From Ciborinia camelliae (lineage: Eukaryota; Ascomycota; Leotiomycetes; Helotiales; Sclerotiniaceae), in NCBI GenBank assembly GCA_025890175.1, contig JANPYM010000001.1:337187-401186 (forward strand): a stretch of DNA of 64,000 bases, read 5' to 3'. Below are positions 20,827 to 30,870 of this stretch, in pieces. The notes below the pieces were generated by a model that worked only from the letters and a program-made list of their open reading frames with translations, was not told the DNA's origin and did not search any database. Each line of letters starts with the position of its first letter. The stretch's first letter is position 1. Position numbers and translations under genes: made by a program.

Positions 20827-22043
20827 ATGTCTGCCAATACCGTCCACGTCAAAAACATCTCGTCGCAGACCAGCGAGAAGGAAGTCAAAGACTTCTTCAG
20901 CTTCTGGTGGGTGGCGCCACCTTTGTCGGACCCTCGATTTTTTTGTAGTTGCTGACATTTTTCTAGTGGAAAGATTACAAGCCTTGAAGTTGGATCTGTT
21001 GGAGAGACTCAAAATGCTACCGTCCAGTTCGAGAAGGAAACCGCAGCCAAGACTGCTTTGTTACTCGACAACACACAACTTGGTTCTACTCAAGTTAAGG
21101 TTACAAGTGCGGCCAGCTTGAACGAGGATGATGGAAACCATTATACCACCAACGAACAACGTGATAGCGACGATATTACCCAGGAGGAGAAGCCAAGAAG
21201 CCGCATCATGGCAGAATATCTTGCCCATGGTTACACCATCGGAGACACCGCTGCTCAACGTGCTATCGACCTTGACCAGAAGCATGGAGTCTCTAGCCGC
21301 TTCCTTGCCACTTTGAACAATCTCGACAGCAAGTACCATGCCACTGAAAAGGCTAAGGGTATTGATCAATCTTATGGCGTTACGCAAAAGGCCAACTCTC
21401 TCCTTTCTGGTTTGACCTCTTATTACGAAAAGGCCGCTGGAACCCCAACCGGCCAAAAGCTTGTCAACTTTTACACCCAAACATCCCGCCAAGTTCAAGA
21501 CATCCACGCCGAGGCTCGTCGTTTGGCAGACATCAAGAAACAGGAAGGTGTACAAAAGGTCCCTGGTACCGAGAAGACAACTTGTAAGTGTGGTTCAGTT
21601 TCTGGAGAATGCCCGTGCGCCCCCGGATCTTGTGCATGCAGCGATTGCGGCAAATCCGATGTGAAGAAGGTTCCTGGTACCGATAAAACAACGTGCGGTT
21701 GTAATGGTGATGTTTCGAAGTGTGGCTGCGCTCCCGGTCAGTGCAGCTGTAACACATGCCCCAAGGCCGAGACTGAAAAGGTTCCTGGAAGCGAGAAGAC
21801 AACTTGCAAATGTGGCGGAAACAGCAGTAACTGTCCTTGCGCGGAAGGCCAATGTGCTTGCACTGGCTGTTCCAAATAAATCAACTTTCTTATGTTTATT
21901 TCATTTTGGGTCTTGGGAATGAAAATGTATCATTAGTGCTCCGCTGACATTGCTTTCTTTAATCAGCTGATCCAGCAGTTGTTGTTGACTCGACCAAGGT
22001 TGCACCTCTCGAACCCCAATCTGAGAAGTCAACCTTTGCTTGA
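20827..22043 (+). CDS. Vip1-type RRM protein with optional C-terminal triple metallothionein tail
   Basis: Exon 1 (20827-20906) and exon 2 (from 20967) encode an N-terminal RNA-recognition motif (VHVKNISSQTSEKEV start) and a helical region (RAIDLDQKHG, QDIHAEARRLADIKKQE) as in fungal Vip1-like proteins. If exon 2 is read through to the stop at 21879, the protein has 330 residues. It then ends in three modules, each KVPG-[ST]-[ED]-KTTC followed by C-X-C-X6-C-X-C-X4-C-X-C-X2-C; 21 Cys in all. If instead the intron 21584-21966 (GTAAGT donor, CTGAC branch, ATCAG acceptor) is removed, the frame continues to 22043 and gives a 257-residue protein ending in QSEKSTFA without the Cys tail. Both forms are in phase. 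The seven-Cys pattern closely resembles Neurospora copper metallothionein. Function of the Vip1-like RRM is uncertain; metal binding is inference. Confidence 0.85.
21584..21966 (+). other. Candidate retained or alternative intron encoding the metallothionein modules
   Basis: The donor GTAAGT overlaps the TGT AAG T of the first Cys module (ACT T^GTAAGT). The 3' end has CGCTGAC then a pyrimidine-rich stretch and AATCAG. Length is 383 nt, longer than other introns here. Splicing joins T + CT (Ser), preserving frame. A weaker alternative donor GTGTAC at 21548 is also in phase 1 and would give a 245-residue product. Confidence 0.6.
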
Positions 22044-22790
22044 GCGTTTTGGGGTTTTTTAATTCTTTATTATGCTAGCGACAACTTTCGGGATTGATGG
22101 GAATGGTTACAAAAAAGGATATCAGGGATGAATTATCAGATTAGGTTGGACGGCAGTTTGCGAGCAATGCTTTAGGGCAATATGACGGTTAATGATCAAC
22201 ATGCGAGTTAAATATCATGAAGTTTATCGCATCGAATACACAAAGCCATAGGCCTTTTATTGTGATCTTGTTTATGTGTAAAAACCCTAACCAGAGTGAC
22301 ATCTCATCCGTGACAACATTTCGTTGCAGGAATGCGTGGTTGCGCTATCTTGTTGTTGAGATTGACTCAACGGAGGCCTCATGGAATGTTGAGTTCACTT
22401 GAACAGTCTAGTCACTTGCTTGGCCTCTTCAATCCACTCGAATCATTGGCCCATATTTAAAGCCTGATAACTTGAGCTTTGAGAGCCCCGTCTCTCCTTT
22501 GCAGTTCGCGATATAAATGTAACCGAAGTACGGTAATCAATCATCGCAATATGTTTATTATCATATACGCAAATCATAAATGGCATCTACAATAAGTACA
22601 CTTGTCTTTCATATTGTACCTAATATTCGCTTTCATACCGGATTTATTTCATTTGCTCATTTATCAACCTCCCATTTCATATCATGCAAACATCATCTCG
22701 TATCATACGGGTGCACCACCGCTCCCTTGAACATGCAACTAAATATACATTTCCACTCAACGCCCCTAACACTTCAATGACCCCTTTCAT
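22044..22790. other. Intergenic 3' flanks
   Basis: Convergent spacer between the RRM gene and the small 65-residue gene. T-rich just after 22043. Nothing recognised. Confidence 0.55.
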
Positions 22791-23076
22791 TTAGTTCTCG
22801 GTCTTCGAGCGCGTCTCTTTTGCGTGATCATCAAGCGGTCCCTTGGGGTTTGAGGAGAGGTTCTGTATGGGGGATGTATGTTAGTATTGATATTCATCTC
22901 TTAGTTTTTCGTCTTTGGTGTTGGCATCGAGGTCGAATCTCAATACGTACCTCAAGATCAGACTTGCTGTCTTGCTGGTTGTTGCCTCCTTGGTTGATTC
23001 CCTTGGCATCGGAAGGAGCATCTTTTTGAGCCCCAGATTGCGTCTCGGGAGGTGGTGATTGACGTCCTTCTGGCAT
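22791..23076 (-). CDS. Small conserved hydrophilic protein, 65 residues
   Basis: Minus-strand exons 23076-22951 and 22862-22791 join in phase 0 (donor GTACGT, acceptor ATACAG, branch ACTAAC). The protein starts MPEGRQSPPPETQSGAQ, has a Gly/Asn/Gln-rich centre (GINQGGNNQQDSKSDLE) and ends NLSSNPKGPLDDHAKETRSK-TEN. I recognise the layout as a small conserved ascomycete protein of unknown function, especially the SDLE-LSSNPKGPLDDHAK block. There is no signal peptide, membrane segment or Cys. It is predicted to be largely disordered. The intron position falls exactly before the conserved block, which supports the two-exon model over the unspliced 60-residue frame that ends in intron sequence. Confidence 0.72.
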
Positions 23077-23862
23077 GATGGCTGTTATGTGTGTTTGTAT
23101 TTGGATGGTTCTGGGAAGTGTCAGTTTGAACTGCGGAATCGAAATTGTGGTTTGAGAAGGTATGAGGTATGAAATATGTGATCATGGATATCAAGATGGT
23201 GGCGATGATGAAGTAGATTGTTGGATATCACATATGCAGAGGTAGCTATAATACTTACGTTTCTGAAGATGATTTTCGTTTGGAAGATTGAATTGAATTG
23301 TATTAAGGTAGTAGGTAGTTTGTATTTTGTAGTTTGTAGTTTGTCCTTTGTATTTTGGGGAATGAAGTTTGAAGGAATATTGAAACTACCTACTTGGAAG
23401 CTTGGAAGCTTGGAAGCAGCTTTGGCTTTCTATACCCCTCTAATAAGCACAGCTTTCATACGTCATCACAAAAAGTTCCAAGGTTATCCCCGTTCCTATG
23501 CCCTTGTAACTTGTTTTCTCAAAATGTAGATTCGTAATAGTCATGTGACTGATGTTCTTGGCTCTTGGCTCCAGCCACACATCCACACATCCACAATCTC
23601 AGCCACAGCATCAGCCTCAAGATTGAAGTTTCCAAATTAGGCAATTCATAAAAAGCGTACCTAATAGCAGCCTTCCTTTCCCTCCTGGCCTTTATTTGTC
23701 TCGTCACCATTTGACTAAATTTAAATAATTTGATTCACAAACCTTCTTGTGTATATTATGGTCCCGCAGCATTGAAACCTACCAATTCACAGACGAGTAT
23801 CTGTTGTCGCGCAAATTCCAAAATCCAAATTCTACAATCCACAATCCACTCAGTTGAAAGTC
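23077..23862. other. Divergent intergenic region
   Basis: 5' flanks of the 65-residue gene (minus) and the coiled-coil gene (plus). Short repeats of TTTGTAGTTTGTA type lie near 23310-23350 and GGAAGCTT repeats near 23395-23417. No gene seen. Confidence 0.5.
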
Positions 23863-25049
23863 ATGGCACCAGATTTAAACTCAGTACCTCCATCTTCAAG
23901 ACCTCAGGAGGTTTCTGGCTCTCCACGTCTTACATCCCGTACTCCTTCTCGACGTACTTCTCAAGCAATGCATTCGCCAAATCCTCCTTTATCAGTAACA
24001 TCCCTCAATATTCTTCCTTCGAATCAAAGTACCGTCGCTTCAGCTTTGATGTCACCTACTCATAATATTTTGACATCTGCAACTGGTCCAATTCCGGCAG
24101 GAGATAATACAGGTGTAGGAATGGGACCTGGTCCTTTGAGACATCCAAGGCCTTTAACGGCTGCGGACTTGCATTTACAGTTGGAGAAAGAACAAGAAGC
24201 TGTTGTATGTTCATTTTGGTGATCTCCTTCGTTTACCTTTGCTTCTGGTAATAAATTCTAATGTATGCAATATGACAATAGGTAAACCGTCTAACTCGCG
24301 AGCTCAGTATGCTCCGCGCTGCCCAAAATGCTTCCGTCGTCTCAAACGCATCATCCACTTCTACGGGTCATCCCGATGCATTGGATAATACAAACCATCT
24401 CCTCTCCGGTCCCAACCATCCCATCCCTTCACATCGTCGCCATCACCGCACATCATCCAGTACCTCTACTCGAAGCATTACTGCTACAGCCGGTAGTATT
24501 AGCACGGCTAGCGGGATCGCGGCTCCTGCTGCCCGACGCGTCGATTCTCTCCCCCAAGGTATTTCTCTCAGTCGTCAGAATTCCATGACCGGTGTTCAGA
24601 GATCCGGAGCTAGTAGTCCTGCAATATTGAGCGGTAGTTATGGACATGCTGATCAATTCTCACATTTCTATCACCAACAACAACGACCTAGTATACTACA
24701 ACATCGTGAGCATTCATCGGGTACTGTGCCAACATTAAGTAGTGGTGCTGGTGGAGAAATTGGTAGTGCGATGAGTGTGCCAACGACAGGAAGATATGAG
24801 GAGGCGGCTTTACAAAGACATGAATTGGAGAGTGTGAAGAAGGAGAACGAGGCGTTGAAGAAGAAGATTAGAGAGTTAGAGAGGGCACTGAGGAATAGGA
24901 GACAAAGTGATGCGAGCTTGACCAGGCCTAGGAGTGAGAGTGTTAGTACGACGGCTAGTGTGGGGGTTGGGAGAGTTAGGGATAAGGATGCGGAAGAGGA
25001 TGGGGGTGTCAGAGTTGGGGAGAGTGCGAGGAGTGGTGGATTGAGGTGA
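23863..25049 (+). CDS. Ser/Thr-rich protein with C-terminal coiled coil, function unknown
   Basis: Exons 23863-24204 and 24282-25049 join in phase 0 (donor GTATGT, acceptor AATAG), giving 369 residues. A first predicted helix spans the junction (DLHLQLEKEQEAV-VNRLTRELSMLRAAQ). Then comes a long Ser/Thr/His/Pro-rich, probably disordered region. A second heptad-like helix follows (ELESVKKENEALKKKIREL), then a basic and Gly/Val-rich tail. There is no basic region of the bZIP type directly before the heptads, so I do not call it a bZIP factor. No membrane or signal sequence. The two helices could mediate self-association (inference). The TTG/ATG choice was settled on the first ATG; a TTG nine bases upstream is not a likely start in fungi. 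Confidence 0.75.
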
Positions 25050-25488
25050 CAGTGGTTTGGTTGATCGGGTTAATTTTGGTATTTGGGCGTGAGGTGTCTT
25101 TTTACTTCGTGATATCAACAAATATTGTTTGCGCTTGGCTCGATGGAAAGGGAGAAATGTGGTGTCTGCGTCGTTTTCTATATGGTCTGGGCTGGTTCGC
25201 GTACTACGGAAATTGGGTAGGTATTTCAAACATGGAGCCTAGGGATAAATTAAATGCAATCAAGTCGTCTTTCAAAAATCCATCTTTGTTGGCTATACAC
25301 TGAACTCTTTCAAGATCTATGTTTAACATCACTTCCCTTCCCCTAGGGATTCGTTTTTTAGATGAACTCTTTCTCATCTAATTTCGCAGTGGTTTGTCAG
25401 ATGAAAGATTCAAATAAAAAGAGGCGAGCCCGCTACGGCTCCAACTAAAAGCAACGACTAACGCAACGACCAACCCCAGAAACCAAAG
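25050..25488. other. Convergent intergenic spacer
   Basis: 3' flanks of the coiled-coil gene and the dehydrogenase gene. Nothing recognised. Confidence 0.55.
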
Positions 25489-26985
25489 CTAATGACTACC
25501 CCAACCCCCATCAACATCAATCCTAGCCCCCGTCATAAAACTCGCGCAGTCGGAGAGGAGGAAGCTGGCGGTGTACGCTACTTCGGCGGGGAGACCCAGG
25601 CGTGCGAGGGGGGTGCGGGCGAGGATGGACGATTTCTGATATTGGTGGTGAGGGAGGGAGTTGGTGATGGGTGAGATTTGGGGGGGGAGGAGGTGGGAAA
25701 GGTGGGGAAGGTGGGAAAGGTGGGGAGAACTTACGGCATGTTGTTTCGCCAACACATGCTCAATCATGGGCGTGTCGATCCATCCTGGACAAAGACAATT
25801 TATTCGTATACCCTTGCCGGCATATGTCAGGCTATCGGTGCGGGTGAGCCCGAGGACTCCTGTTTGGATGGAAGGAAGGGGTGAGGTTAGTTATGTGTGG
25901 GATGAGGGATTGGTGAAAGGGGAGATGGGAGATGCGAGGGAGAGGGTGGAGAGGGGTTTTGGAATGAGAAATCGGGGCGTTTTGTTATAGAAAAGGTATA
26001 TATGTACCATGTTTAGCCATGACATAAGGTGCGACATTTGGTAATCCAAAACGACTAGCGACTGATCCGACGTTGAGTATTGAACCGCGGGTTTTGAGGG
26101 GCAGTCCAGTGCTGTGAGAGACGCGGGATTTTAGTAGGATTCTTTGGTGATTGGTCGGTTGGAGGGTAGGGATTCAAATCCATTCAAACACTTTTTCTTT
26201 TCTTTTCTTCCTCATTTGTGATACCTTCTTTGCGTTGCTCATAAGAAATAGAGAACAGAAGAACTTGATGGTAGTTCTGATGAAAAATGCTTCGTCCGTC
26301 ATTTAAAGAACTTGCTGAAAATGGTGTGATGATAATTTATGCCAAAAAGAATCCATGAGTAGTAACCGGAAAGAGCACACCTGTGGAATTGGAAGAAGTT
26401 CAAGTTGAAAAAATGAAAATATCATCGACATACCAAACATCCCTCTCCTCCTGTTTCAACAACTGCCTCAGCTCCGCGCGTTCACAAAACCACAAGCCTT
26501 TCAAATTAATCCCCAAAACCTGATCCAAGCCCTCCGTTTCCGTTTCCGCTGTTGCAGCCGTCTCTCCCGTGATCCCCGCTGCATTGAAGCAGATATCGAT
26601 GCGCCCGAATTTCTGGATTGTTTCCGCCATTGCATGGTCGATTTCGGCTTCAGAAGAGACGTCGTGGGGAAGGAGGATGATAGTGATGTTTTCGGAGAGG
26701 GGTGAGAGGGTTTCTTTGGCCAAACATAAGGAGGCTAAGGAGAGGTCGAGGAGAGCGAGATTGGAGACTCCATCCAGGATTAGTTGACGGGCGACAGCAA
26801 ATCCGATCCCAGATGCTGCACCTAAGGAGAAGTCAATATTTGTACTACCATATAATGGGCTCTTGATTTTGTCAAGTGATATTGTTCATACCCGTGATGA
26901 AAGCCACTCTATTCGAAAAATAATTAGTTCTATTTGGATGACCTAGCATCGAGAAAACTTACGCATGAGCCGGAAAATCTGGCAT
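25489..26985 (-). CDS. Short-chain dehydrogenase/reductase, 267 residues, six exons
   Basis: Minus-strand exons 26985-26963, 26908-26892, 26821-26434, 26111-26008, 25859-25735 and 25635-25489 join in frame. The second exon is only 17 nt. The cofactor motif TGAASGIG (residues 13-20) spans the exon 2/3 junction. NAAGITG is the structural NNAG-type motif. The catalytic Ser is about residue 159 (NVGSVAS), and Tyr172 and Lys176 sit in YVMAK. The end is typical of classical SDRs (GLPAEVAYTASFLLSDCASF, then TGARIDVDGGW). Substrate cannot be assigned; closest in style are 3-oxoacyl-ACP-reductase-like or glucose-dehydrogenase-like classical SDRs. The third intron (26433-26112) is long at 322 nt. No neighbouring biosynthetic core enzyme suggests a cluster. 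Confidence 0.85.
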
Positions 26986-29137
26986 TTTTAAAATCTTTAT
27001 TCCTGATTACTCTTTGAGAGTTATGTGCAAGTTTGATATTATGCTGGTTGTCGATAAATTTTTAGAGAGACGAAAGCACCAGCGAGCAAGTTAAGTAAGA
27101 AATCAACTACCCCGCAATCCCTCCATTACACGAAATGCTATCAAAATTCACTACATCGTCAATTCCTGCAATGGTCATTGATTCGCTATTATTGGTCTTG
27201 TTCGCCGTGAATATCCGGAAATAAGAGATGACATAGGTAGGCATATAGGGGCCATATCCTCGTCTTGCCGAATCTTTTATCAAGATCGTGGGCACGACTT
27301 TTTGGCGAAAATGAATATCGATGCTACGTTGTAGAATTCGTCGGCAAGCGTTGAGAAAACCAGGCCACACAATAGCCATATTAGTTCAAATTCATGCTTA
27401 CTGTAACGTTCATTGAGAGATGCTATATAAATCAGACCATATCATATTTCATTCTCTCTTTCACATTTCAATTCCCATGGAGTATTGTTGTGCACACGAA
27501 ATGCTGGTGTACTTCGGAAAGTATACTGGACCGATACCTACTGTACCTCCACAAGAAAATTAGATTCGCCTTATTCAAGTCCGCTTCTGTAATAATACAG
27601 ACTATCCGGTCACAATCCACGAGGCTCTCCTTGAAATGGATTGGTCATTGAGGGGCATTTGGCCAAAAGTTATGTGACTAGAAATTAGGGGATTTCTAGC
27701 TCTCATGTTTGATCGAGGCTCGACTATAGCAAAATGATATTTCGATGCGGACGCGGCAAGTGGGAGTCTCCGTGATAGGCTTGTGCTAATCTTCTGACGC
27801 TTTAGATCTGTGCATGTGTTTAAGTCATTCCTCTGCGGCAAATTTCGGACCACAAGCCTCTTGGGTCTCTAATAGTCCGCACTGCAGGCCAAAATCTCCA
27901 ACCTCTCAATATTCGAAAATATATGAACCGCTGCATAGAGGCTAATATACCAAATAGCTTCAATATGAAAATCCAATTCAAAATTCATAAATCCTTCCCC
28001 TTTGGACTTCAGCCCGGACCGAGGAAACCCCAATCACAAGCCTGGGCGTAGCATAGAGCTTGTTCATTTCGCCATGCATGCCATGCAAAGCCTAGCCTGC
28101 CATTCTACAGGCTCATTTCTTAATGTTAGTCACTTTCCTAATCAATGAATGATACGTAACAGAACAAGGCTTTAGTACGAGCCCACGGATTCCTTTACCT
28201 ACCTCCGTCTTTGGCAAAACCACCAGGTCCAGATTCTTTTGAACCATCGGTGGGTTCAATAAGATAGCAAATCCCCAGAGTTCATCATGGAGACTGGTGA
28301 CAAATTCCTGCCCTGCTCTGCTGATGAAAGTCCACTTTGAAATCAAGTAATTGTAGGTGTAGGTCGGACCTGGTCACCACAAACTTCGGGTGCATTGCGG
28401 GATTGACGATATGATTGATATTGATGATCAACAGGATTGATGTTGGGGGAATTGGAAAAAAAGCTTACAGCCACAGTGCGGAATGAATGAAGGATTGTGC
28501 ACAGACGAAAACAGGGTGTACCTACGATCCAACCAATAGAAAAGAGATATCCTAAGTATATGAGATCCACTTATTCCCCCTTCATCAGAATATCCAAACA
28601 AGAGGAGACGAGGGTAGGAGAGGAATCGACGTTTTATGTGATTTCACACATCATACGTAAAAACTTCGAAACTTTAACCCCAAAAAGATGTCTTTACGAT
28701 GTCCTTACGATCCATCCAATCATATCCTCCTAAACAAGTGTTCATGTCTGAATCCATATCAGCCTTACGACAAGGTAGACATGGGCTATGGGGATTCATC
28801 TTCTCGGGATGCAGGAGTCAAACTCGTTATGCCCAGACTCGACAAGCATGGGCGAACCAGCTTTAGGATTGTACATACGAAGGAGATACGCGTCCTAGTA
28901 GCAAGTGCCAATGTGGATATATGATTCTGGAAGTTCAGATCATTTAACTTGATATAATATGACAGATGGACAATATATTTTCTTTCATTCTCTTGCTCCA
29001 TTATCATCAATCGGCTTCAAATCATGCGAAGAGCATCTATTAAAGTGGCTGCGGAGATAGGATATTCACCCCGATCTCTATATTTCCTCCTTTCGCATAC
29101 AATACCCGCAAAGATCCTCCGTATATAAGTTTTCGAG
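26986..29137. other. Gene-poor region with unassigned open frames
   Basis: Open frames at 27107-27379 (minus, 90 codons from an ATG) and 28113-28346 (minus) have moderately protein-like composition, but I recognise no family and could not extend them through splice sites. They may be chance or remnants. The last 300 bp are the 5' flank of the RTA1-like gene. Confidence 0.4.
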
Positions 29138-30307
29138 ATGGCCGGAAGTTGTCCTGGTGAGCTCCAAACATTACTTGACTTCATCCCCTACAAGTACTTA
29201 TTCGCTTAGCCCTCGATACACCCCAGACACTATGGAGTTTCTGTCCCAACATCGGCGCCGCCTATCTTTTCGCCATCATATTCGGACTCACCACCGTGAC
29301 ACATTTTGTTCAAGCAATTATTCATAGAAAAGCATACTGTTGGGTTGTCGTAGTGTCAGGTACAGCACAGACTCTTGCGTATATCTTCAGGGTCCTCAGC
29401 ATAAAGTATCCAGCTAGTTTTACAAATTATGCAGCTTGGTTTATTCTAATTTTGGTGAGTGACTCTCCCAAGCATCATTGGTTAATGTTCCTAACGTTGA
29501 CTGTCAGATTGCACCACTTTTTACCAACGCCTTCGCATATATGGTGATGGGAAGGATGGTTTGGAACTACATCGCAGAAGCTAAGATCTGGAAGATCACA
29601 GCGTGGAGACTTGGGCTCTACTTTGTGGTACTTGATGTTGTGTATGTTGAAATAACTGGACGATTAATTGTGATGCTAATACATGACTTAGAGCACTTCT
29701 TATTCAAATATATGGAGCTGCAGCTGCATCCGCTAACAACGTAAGCCAACATGAGGTACTACAAGGTATTTATTCTCCATCGACCTCGCTTCATTGAAAA
29801 GCTAACATTGCTTTAGGTCTTCACGTTTACATGGTCGGTGTTGGGATACAACAATTCTTCATCCTCGTCTTCCTCTTCTTCGCCTTTAAGTTCCATCAAA
29901 CACTCCGCGATCAATCCCGCCGAAATATTCATACTCCACAACAAGCATGGTCCTTACTCTATGCCTTATACGCAGTTATATTACTAATCACCGTAAGCCA
30001 CTTCTATTTTACCTTGTATGTTTCTCACATCAACTAACCCATCCCACAGACTAGAATTATATTCCGTCTCGCCGAATACTCACAAGGTCTCACAAGTAGC
30101 ATTCCCAACCACGAAGCCTTCCAATACGTTCTCGATTCCGTACCTATGTTCTTCGCCCTCATTCTTCTTAATATCTTCCATCCGGGTCGCATCATGGCGG
30201 GTCCCGAATCCAATATTCCGGGGAGGAAAGAGAGGAAGAGTACCTTGTTTCAGACGAAGATGCAAAGTCTAGAAAGCAGGGGCAGCGGTGGTGTTCAAAT
30301 GGTATAG
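29138..30307 (+). CDS. RTA1-like seven-transmembrane protein
   Basis: Six exons, 29138-29156, 29210-29454, 29508-29641, 29692-29765, 29817-29992 and 30050-30307, give 301 residues. Seven hydrophobic segments are spread over the length. Characteristic RTA1-family features include an early FRVLSI segment after helix 2, FTNAFAYMVMGRMVW in the centre, a LIQIYGAAA segment, and IFRLAEYSQG with a large extracellular loop before the last helix, ending in HPGRIM. The family includes yeast Rta1, Rsb1 and Rtm1, linked to lipid translocation and resistance to toxic molecules; the precise substrate is unknown. A TATATAAG lies just before the start (about 29122). It is followed on the same strand, 563 bp on, by a Zn2Cys6 regulator, which could be its regulator (inference only). 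Confidence 0.87.
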
Positions 30308-30870
30308 CAAATGCAAGTTGACGATGAAAGGTCAAAGCTTACAGTTGCAGGATCGCTAGATACTGTACAACTTCAGGAAATACGAGGGGCAGAGGATCGG
30401 CGTTAGTGCAAAGGTTGGCTTGAAACTCATATGTAAATTGAGGCCGGGTTATTATCAAGCTAGGTTAATTGATATAGATTGTTTTATATAGACTGAATAT
30501 ACGGTAGATAATAGAACCACGACAGTATAATGCGGATTTTGAGATTGAAAGGTAAGCAAGAAAATCGCCCAAATCTTATTGTTCATTTGTCGCTAGAGAA
30601 AGACAATGCGGTGTCATGCTCAATGCTCTATGCTCTAAATTTATCATGTCTGAGAAACAGTCATCATGCAAAGAGGTATCACAGGGGTTGACGGGTGCTT
30701 CCGTGCTTCCCATCCTTCAAGGGCGCAGACCCACTCACAGCCTCAGCTCACCTCATCTCAAAATTATCAATCTTCATGAATCTCGAGTTCGACGATGAGC
30801 CACATCTTTTCCCTCTCTCTCGAGTGTGTGCCCAGAGTCTGTCAATTGAGATCAGGATCGCCAAATCAAT
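30308..30870. other. Intergenic between the RTA1-like gene and the second Zn2Cys6 gene
   Basis: 3' flank of the first gene and 5' flank of the second. Open frames here (30616-30798, 30695-30937) run into the regulator's start in other frames and are not supported. Confidence 0.5.

Noticed and set aside
21061..21852. Several minus-strand frames opposite the RRM-metallothionein gene
   Set aside because: They mirror a strongly supported gene on the plus strand and have no motifs of their own.
24282..25049. bZIP transcription factor
   Set aside because: Heptad leucines are present but the basic DNA-binding region expected directly before them is absent.
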